Source of the DNA: a bacterium
Lineage (GTDB): Bacteria > CAYTYR01 > UBA6262
Assembly: GCA_028712895.1 (NCBI GenBank)
Contig: JAQTPL010000005.1
Span: forward strand, 1 to 64,000
Direction of reading: 5' to 3'
DNA length: 64,000 bases
Shown: positions 59,297-64,000 of the stretch, piece by piece
Layout: each line of letters starts with the position of its first letter
Position numbering within the stretch: the first letter of the stretch is position 1
Notes under the pieces: generated by a model
Database searches by the model: none
What the model saw: only the letters and a program-made list of their open reading frames with translations
Told to the model about the DNA's origin: nothing
Made by a program: the position numbers and the translations under genes

Positions 59297-59371
59297 CGAT
59301 TACACCGATTCTAAGAGAGATTCCACAGATTTCTTAATCGGTCTAATCTATTTTGAAATCAGTGTAATCAG
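59297..59371. repeat. Word-hairpin repeat, GATTACAC family (A5)
   Basis: gattacaccgatt ... gattccacagatt ... aatcggtctaatc ... aatcagtgtaatc. Confidence 0.75.
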
Positions 59372-59383
59372 TATTGTTTTTAA

Positions 59384-59412
59384 TTGACATTTAGGTTAAA
59401 ATAGTATATATT
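59384..59412 (+). promoter_or_regulatory. sigma70-type promoter upstream of def
   Basis: TTGACA-N17-TATATT. Confidence 0.75.
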
Positions 59413-59416
59413 TAAA

Positions 59417-59462
59417 AAGGCAATCCCTTATAATAAGGCGATTGCCTTAAATTATTTTTTTT
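59417..59462 (+). terminator. Terminator/attenuator-like hairpin at the predicted transcription start upstream of def
   Basis: AAGGCAATC-CCTTA-TAA-TAAGG-C-GATTGCCTT then AAATTATTTTTTT. Confidence 0.65.
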
Positions 59463-59485
59463 ATGTTCCACGCTAAGGGTGTTTT

Positions 59486-59989
59486 ATGAGTATAATGGCC
59501 ATAAAAACCTACGGGGATCCATGTCTCCGTAAGAAAAATGAAGATATTAAAGAAGTCACGCCTGAAGTGCTTAAGCTGGTAAATGATATGCTAGAAACCA
59601 TGTATGCGCACAAAGGGGTTGGCCTGGCTGCTCCGCAAGTAGGCGTCAATAAGAATTTATTAGTTGTTGATATCGGAGATATGTCTGGCAAGCATGAACT
59701 GGTAGTATTGATCAACCCTGAGTTACTGTCTAAAGAAGGGGCAGAGATAATGGAAGAGGGCTGTCTGTCCTGTCCCCAGGCTTCTGTAAAGGTGAAGCGG
59801 GCTAAGAAAACAGTAGTCCAGGCCATAAATCAGAAGGGTGAGAAGATCATCCGTGAAGACAGCGGATTTTTATCGCGGGCGATCCAGCATGAGATGGACC
59901 ATTTAAAGGGTAAATTGATCGTTGATTTTGCCGGGTTCTTCGAAAAGATCAAGCTTAAAAGCAAAATGAAAAAAAAAGCTCGGACCTAA
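59486..59989 (+). CDS. def: Peptide deformylase
   Basis: GVGLAAPQVG, EEGCLSCP, QHEMDHLKG. Confidence 0.97.
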   Translation: MSIMAIKTYGDPCLRKKNEDIKEVTPEVLKLVNDMLETMYAHKGVGLAAPQVGVNKNLLVVDIGDMSGKHELVVLINPELLSKEGAEIMEEGCLSCPQASVKVKRAKKTVVQAINQKGEKIIREDSGFLSRAIQHEMDHLKGKLIVDFAGFFEKIKLKSKMKKKART

Positions 59990-59998
59990 GGTGATTTT

Positions 59999-60958
59999 AT
60001 GCGGGTTATTTTCATGGGTACGCCCAGATACGCGGTGCCATTCCTGCAGTCACTGTTGGATATGGGAGAGGATATAGTCGGCGTAGTGACCATGCCTGAT
60101 AAGCCGGTAGGACGGAAGCAGGAAATACAGGAACCTCCGGTAAAAGTTCTGGCCCAAAAAAAGAATATCCCGGTTTTCCAGCCGGCAAAAATAAATGAAA
60201 CCAGTTCTTTGGAAGCATTAAAAAACCTAAATCCCGACCTGGCAGTTGTCGTTGGTTTTGGACAAATATTGAGCCAGAAATTATTAGACCTGCCTAAACA
60301 GGGCACGATCAATGTCCATTTTTCTCTTTTGCCAAAATATCGCGGCGCCAGCCCGATCCAGGCTGCTATCATCAACGGGGAAGAAAAGACCGGCATTTCG
60401 ACGATGTTCCTGGTGAGAAAATTAGACAGTGGCCCGGTGCTCTTGCAAAGGGAAGTGCCCATCGACCAGAAAGATACATCTGTTACTCTGACTGAAAAGC
60501 TGACCAAGGTTGGCGTAGAAGTTTTACAAGAGACTGTAGCGCTGATCAGGCAAGGGAAGGCAGAAGCAAAACCGCAGGAAGAAGCGCGATCTTCTTACGC
60601 CGCCTTGCTGGTGAAGGAAAGCGGCTTAATAGACTGGCAAAAGAATTCTCGGGAATTATATAATTTTGTCCGTGGCCTGTATCCCTGGCCGGGTGCATAT
60701 ACGTTTTATACGCACAGCGGCAAAAAACATATGCTTAAGATTTGGGAAGCGGAAGAAATTCACAGAATTGAATTGAATCATAATGAAGCTGTCAGCGGTA
60801 CGATCCTGGACGTGCTGAAAAATCATGGTTTTGCCATCAAGTGCGGTCAGGGCGGATTGCTGTTGACTAAAGTGCAATCCGAAGGCGGTAAAGTTATGCC
60901 GGCTTATAATTTTGTCATTGGCCATCATCTCAAGAAGGGTGATATCCTAGGGAAATAA
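59999..60958 (+). CDS. fmt: Methionyl-tRNA formyltransferase
   Basis: MGTPRYAVPFL, HFSLLPKYRGASPIQAAI. Confidence 0.97.
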   Translation: MRVIFMGTPRYAVPFLQSLLDMGEDIVGVVTMPDKPVGRKQEIQEPPVKVLAQKKNIPVFQPAKINETSSLEALKNLNPDLAVVVGFGQILSQKLLDLPKQGTINVHFSLLPKYRGASPIQAAIINGEEKTGISTMFLVRKLDSGPVLLQREVPIDQKDTSVTLTEKLTKVGVEVLQETVALIRQGKAEAKPQEEARSSYAALLVKESGLIDWQKNSRELYNFVRGLYPWPGAYTFYTHSGKKHMLKIWEAEEIHRIELNHNEAVSGTILDVLKNHGFAIKCGQGGLLLTKVQSEGGKVMPAYNFVIGHHLKKGDILGK

Positions 60959-60959
60959 A

Positions 60960-61466
60960 ATGACCTGGTTGATTTATAATATCTATTTCCCGGTGATACT
61001 GTTAGCCGGTAAGATATTCCGGATCGCTCCGGATAAGACAGAACTCTACCTGATCAAGCTGAATAACCGTTTGCGCGGCCAGGAAAAAGGAAAAGCGGGG
61101 AAAATATTAATTCTGACTCCCCGCTGCCTGCAAAACAAAGATTGCCGGAATAATGTGGTTGAAGATGTGACAAATTGCCTGAAGTGCGGCAAATGCAAGG
61201 TCAAAGATCTCCTGGCTTTAAGTGAAAAATATCAAATTAAGCTGGCAGTAGCGACTGGTGGAAGATTGGCACGGCAGGTCCTGGCTGAAACCAGGGCCGA
61301 TACTGTGATCGCCGTAGCCTGTGAAAAGGAATTGGCCAGCGGTATTATCGATACCTATCCCGTAGTAGTGCATGCCGTGCTCAACCAGCGGCCTTTTGGC
61401 CAGTGCGTGAACACGGATGTGAAAATAGAAGAAGTGGAACAGATTATTCAGGGTATTTTAAAGTAA
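60960..61466 (+). CDS. DUF116-like protein
   Basis: [28 protein letters not shown]; adjacent to fmt. Confidence 0.8.
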   Translation: MTWLIYNIYFPVILLAGKIFRIAPDKTELYLIKLNNRLRGQEKGKAGKILILTPRCLQNKDCRNNVVEDVTNCLKCGKCKVKDLLALSEKYQIKLAVATGGRLARQVLAETRADTVIAVACEKELASGIIDTYPVVVHAVLNQRPFGQCVNTDVKIEEVEQIIQGILK

Positions 61467-61488
61467 GTCAGCAGGAGGATTAAATTAC

Positions 61489-62370
61489 ATGAATTCAATT
61501 AAAACCTTCGGGTTGATGTTTGTCTTAATATTATTATTTACCTGGGCTGGCCGGGCGATCGGCGGGCAGCAGGGTATGGTACTGGCTTTTGTCTTCGCCG
61601 TAGGGACAAATTATTTCATGTACTGGTTCAGTGATTCCATAGTGCTGATGATGTATAAGGCTAAACTCGTGAAGGAAGAAAAAGCAGTTGATCTTTACAA
61701 AGTGATCAGGAACCTGACCATAAAAGCCAATCTGCCGATGCCGAAAGTATATATCATTGAAAATCCGACACCCAATGCTTTTGCCACTGGCCGGGACCCG
61801 GCTCATGCGGCAGTAGCTGTAACCAGGGGTATCCTGGATATTTTAAACCAGTCAGAGCTGGAAGGTGTCCTGGCCCATGAGTTGAGCCATGTCAAGCACC
61901 GTGATATCCTGCTATCGACTATAGCCGCCACCTTTGCCGGGGCGATCACCATGCTGGCAAGGATAGGGCAATTCGGTTTGATGTTCGGCGGTATGGGCCG
62001 GGATAGGGATAATGAGGGCGGTGGCGGATTAGGGGCCCTGCTGATAATCCTGCTGGCTCCCCTGGCGGCGATATTGATCCAGATGTCCATTTCCCGTTCA
62101 CGGGAATATATGGCTGACGAAGGCGGAGCTAAGATTACCAGACATCCATTGGCGCTGGCTAATGCCCTAAAAAAACTGGCTGAAGCAGGCAAACAGATAC
62201 CCATGGCTGCTAATCCCAGCACGGCGCATATGTTTATAGTTAATCCCTTAACTGGCGGCGGACTGGTCAGCCTATTCAGCACGCATCCACCCATGGCTAA
62301 ACGCATAGAAATACTGGAAAAAATGGAACAGGATTTTAAAATGTCGGGGATGCCTAAAATAATCTCATGA
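61489..62370 (+). CDS. htpX: HtpX-like M48 membrane metalloprotease
   Basis: [18 protein letters not shown] segments, [11 protein letters not shown]. Confidence 0.95.
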   Translation: MNSIKTFGLMFVLILLFTWAGRAIGGQQGMVLAFVFAVGTNYFMYWFSDSIVLMMYKAKLVKEEKAVDLYKVIRNLTIKANLPMPKVYIIENPTPNAFATGRDPAHAAVAVTRGILDILNQSELEGVLAHELSHVKHRDILLSTIAATFAGAITMLARIGQFGLMFGGMGRDRDNEGGGGLGALLIILLAPLAAILIQMSISRSREYMADEGGAKITRHPLALANALKKLAEAGKQIPMAANPSTAHMFIVNPLTGGGLVSLFSTHPPMAKRIEILEKMEQDFKMSGMPKIIS

Positions 62371-63314
62371 AAAAGAAAAAAATTATCCGGATCAGTATAT
62401 ACATAGTCATTACTTTGGCGGTATTGTATTTTTTAGTCAACCTGGTGATGCTCCTGTTGATCAGGAATGATGCCGATCTGGAAGTGCCAGACTTGACCGG
62501 TATTACGGTCGCTGACGGATATGACCGTTTAACCGCTCTGCACTTGTTCCTGGTGAAAGACGGTGAACAATATAATGCGGTAATATCATCCGGGGCGATC
62601 GTTTCCCAGGTACCTTTGCCTGGCAGCAAAGTAAAAGCCGGGCGTAAAATAAAAGTGATCGTGAGCCGGGGTTCGGAAAAAGTGGACACCCCGAATGTGA
62701 CTTATAAATCATGGCGGGATGCAGAAATAGTTTTGCGCCAGGCCGGTCTGATCGTCGGAGAAACTTTACGTATCTACTCTGACCGGGAACAAGACACGGT
62801 TATTATACAGGATCCTATGGCTGGGATTTCCCTGGAAAAGGGCAGCAGCGTTAATCTTATTGTCAGTGCCGGGCGGATCGGGGAAGGGGCCATCATGCCC
62901 AACCTGTTGAGCCGTCCTTATGAGCAGGTAGGCCAGATCATCAGGCTCATGGGATTGCAGGTTTCCCAGGTAACCACTGAAGTGAATGATAATATTGCTT
63001 CCGGAACAGTGATCGCCCAAATACCGGAAGCTAACAATCCATTGACGAAAGACACAGTGGTCTCCCTGGTCATCAGTGTCAGGTCAGGCGAAGAACTGGT
63101 CTCGCCAGAGGTGAAGATTATCCATTATGAAGTCGCGCAGGGATTACTGGGAAAACGAGTGCGGATCACGATTACTGATGAAGAAGGGGAAAGAGAAGTT
63201 TTTGACCAGACACAAGCGCCAGGCACGAAGCTGAATGTAGCGGCCAGCGTGAAGGGCCAGGGCAAAGCCAAAATATATGTAAATGAACTATTAGTTGAAG
63301 AAAGGCAGTTATAA
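62367..63314 (+). CDS. Membrane-anchored PASTA-domain protein without kinase domain
   Basis: N-terminal TM then PASTA units ([58 protein letters not shown]). Confidence 0.88.
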   Translation: MKKKKIIRISIYIVITLAVLYFLVNLVMLLLIRNDADLEVPDLTGITVADGYDRLTALHLFLVKDGEQYNAVISSGAIVSQVPLPGSKVKAGRKIKVIVSRGSEKVDTPNVTYKSWRDAEIVLRQAGLIVGETLRIYSDREQDTVIIQDPMAGISLEKGSSVNLIVSAGRIGEGAIMPNLLSRPYEQVGQIIRLMGLQVSQVTTEVNDNIASGTVIAQIPEANNPLTKDTVVSLVISVRSGEELVSPEVKIIHYEVAQGLLGKRVRITITDEEGEREVFDQTQAPGTKLNVAASVKGQGKAKIYVNELLVEERQL

Positions 63315-63970
63315 TGATCAGGATCGCTCCGTCCATCTTAAATTGTGACCTGAGTCGTCTGGCGGAGGAAGTTATACTGCTGGAGCAAGGCGGGGCAGAT
63401 TGGCTGCATTTGGACATCATGGATGGCGTATTCGTTCCTAACCTGACCCTCGGCCCGCCGGTGATCAAATCATTGCGCCGGCAAACAAAACTGCCGTTTG
63501 ACGCCCACTTAATGATTACCGAACCAGAACGGTACATCCAGGATTATGTTGATGCCGGGTGCGATATGATCACTGTCCATACAGAAGCAGTTAAGAACCT
63601 GGGGAACACTTTAGCCAAGATCAAGAAGGCCGGGCTGAAAGCCGGTATTTCGATCAAACCTAAAACAGCTCCGGAGATCATTACTCCCTGGTTAAAAAAA
63701 GTTGACCTGGTGCTGGTCATGACCGTAGAACCTGGTTTTGGCGGCCAGGAGTTCATGCCGGCCATGCTGCCTAAGATCAGGACTATCAAAAACATGATCA
63801 GCAGGGAGAGGAAGAAAATAGAGCTGGCTGTAGACGGCGGGATCAATGATAAAAATATAGCCGGGGTAGTGGCGGCAGGCGCTGGCTTTATCGTTGCCGG
63901 GAGTTTTGTGTTTAAAAGCAATAATGTAAAAAAGGCCATTCAGGATTTAAGAGCAAAAGCAGAAGCATAG
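63314..63970 (+). CDS. rpe: Ribulose-phosphate 3-epimerase
   Basis: APSILNCDLSRL, HLDIMDGVFVPNL, MTVEPGFGGQEF, VDGGI. Confidence 0.97.
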   Translation: MIRIAPSILNCDLSRLAEEVILLEQGGADWLHLDIMDGVFVPNLTLGPPVIKSLRRQTKLPFDAHLMITEPERYIQDYVDAGCDMITVHTEAVKNLGNTLAKIKKAGLKAGISIKPKTAPEIITPWLKKVDLVLVMTVEPGFGGQEFMPAMLPKIRTIKNMISRERKKIELAVDGGINDKNIAGVVAAGAGFIVAGSFVFKSNNVKKAIQDLRAKAEA

Positions 63971-64000
63971 ACTATAAAGAAAACGAGGTGTTCACAGTGG

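Noticed and set aside
142-63939. Many minus-strand ORFs in the supplied track (for example 168..890, 11540..12238, 12756..13514, 61803..62306)
   Set aside because: Each lies antisense within a well-supported + strand gene and reads as compositional shadow, with no recognisable domain or RBS.

Overview
The 64 kb window is a chromosomal segment of an unnamed bacterium, probably diderm: it carries Lgt, LspA, an omptin-like outer-membrane protease and a complete dcw cluster. I found about 60 genes. Every supported CDS and RNA gene is on the + strand. Blocks in order: ptsI (5' truncated); PGI/PMI; lepA; lepB; nfeD and SPFH; hemW; a WWDK-repeat secreted protein; CIRCE-hrcA-grpE-dnaK-dnaJ; rpsU-nif3-dnaG-rpoD; tRNA-Ile2(CAU) and tRNA-Val(CAC); zinc-ribbon protein and RNase H; rnpB; a small accessory island (pentapeptide protein, DMP19/DUF4375 pseudogene, unknown ORF); mraZ to ftsZ (canonical dcw order); pilT; pgeF; yggS; proC; omptin; mtnA; nucleotidyltransferase pair; ileS-lspA-lgt-rluD; gmk-rpoZ-coaBC-udg-priA; a putative ncRNA; def-fmt-DUF116-htpX-PASTA-rpe. 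The strongest unexplained signal is in the intergenic spacers. At least 20 of them are filled by short degenerate words (about 7-9 bp period), often followed by an inverted-complement arm. Different spacers use different word families but share this layout. GC-rich palindromes are nested inside three of them, and in at least three loci the repeat supplies the upstream gene's stop codon. Other notable signals: a full-length PriA that has lost all recognisable ATPase motifs, an omptin with its catalytic residues, two ~160 bp foldback elements, and a promoter-driven structured RNA candidate upstream of def. All assignments come from reading the sequence; no searches or folding were run.
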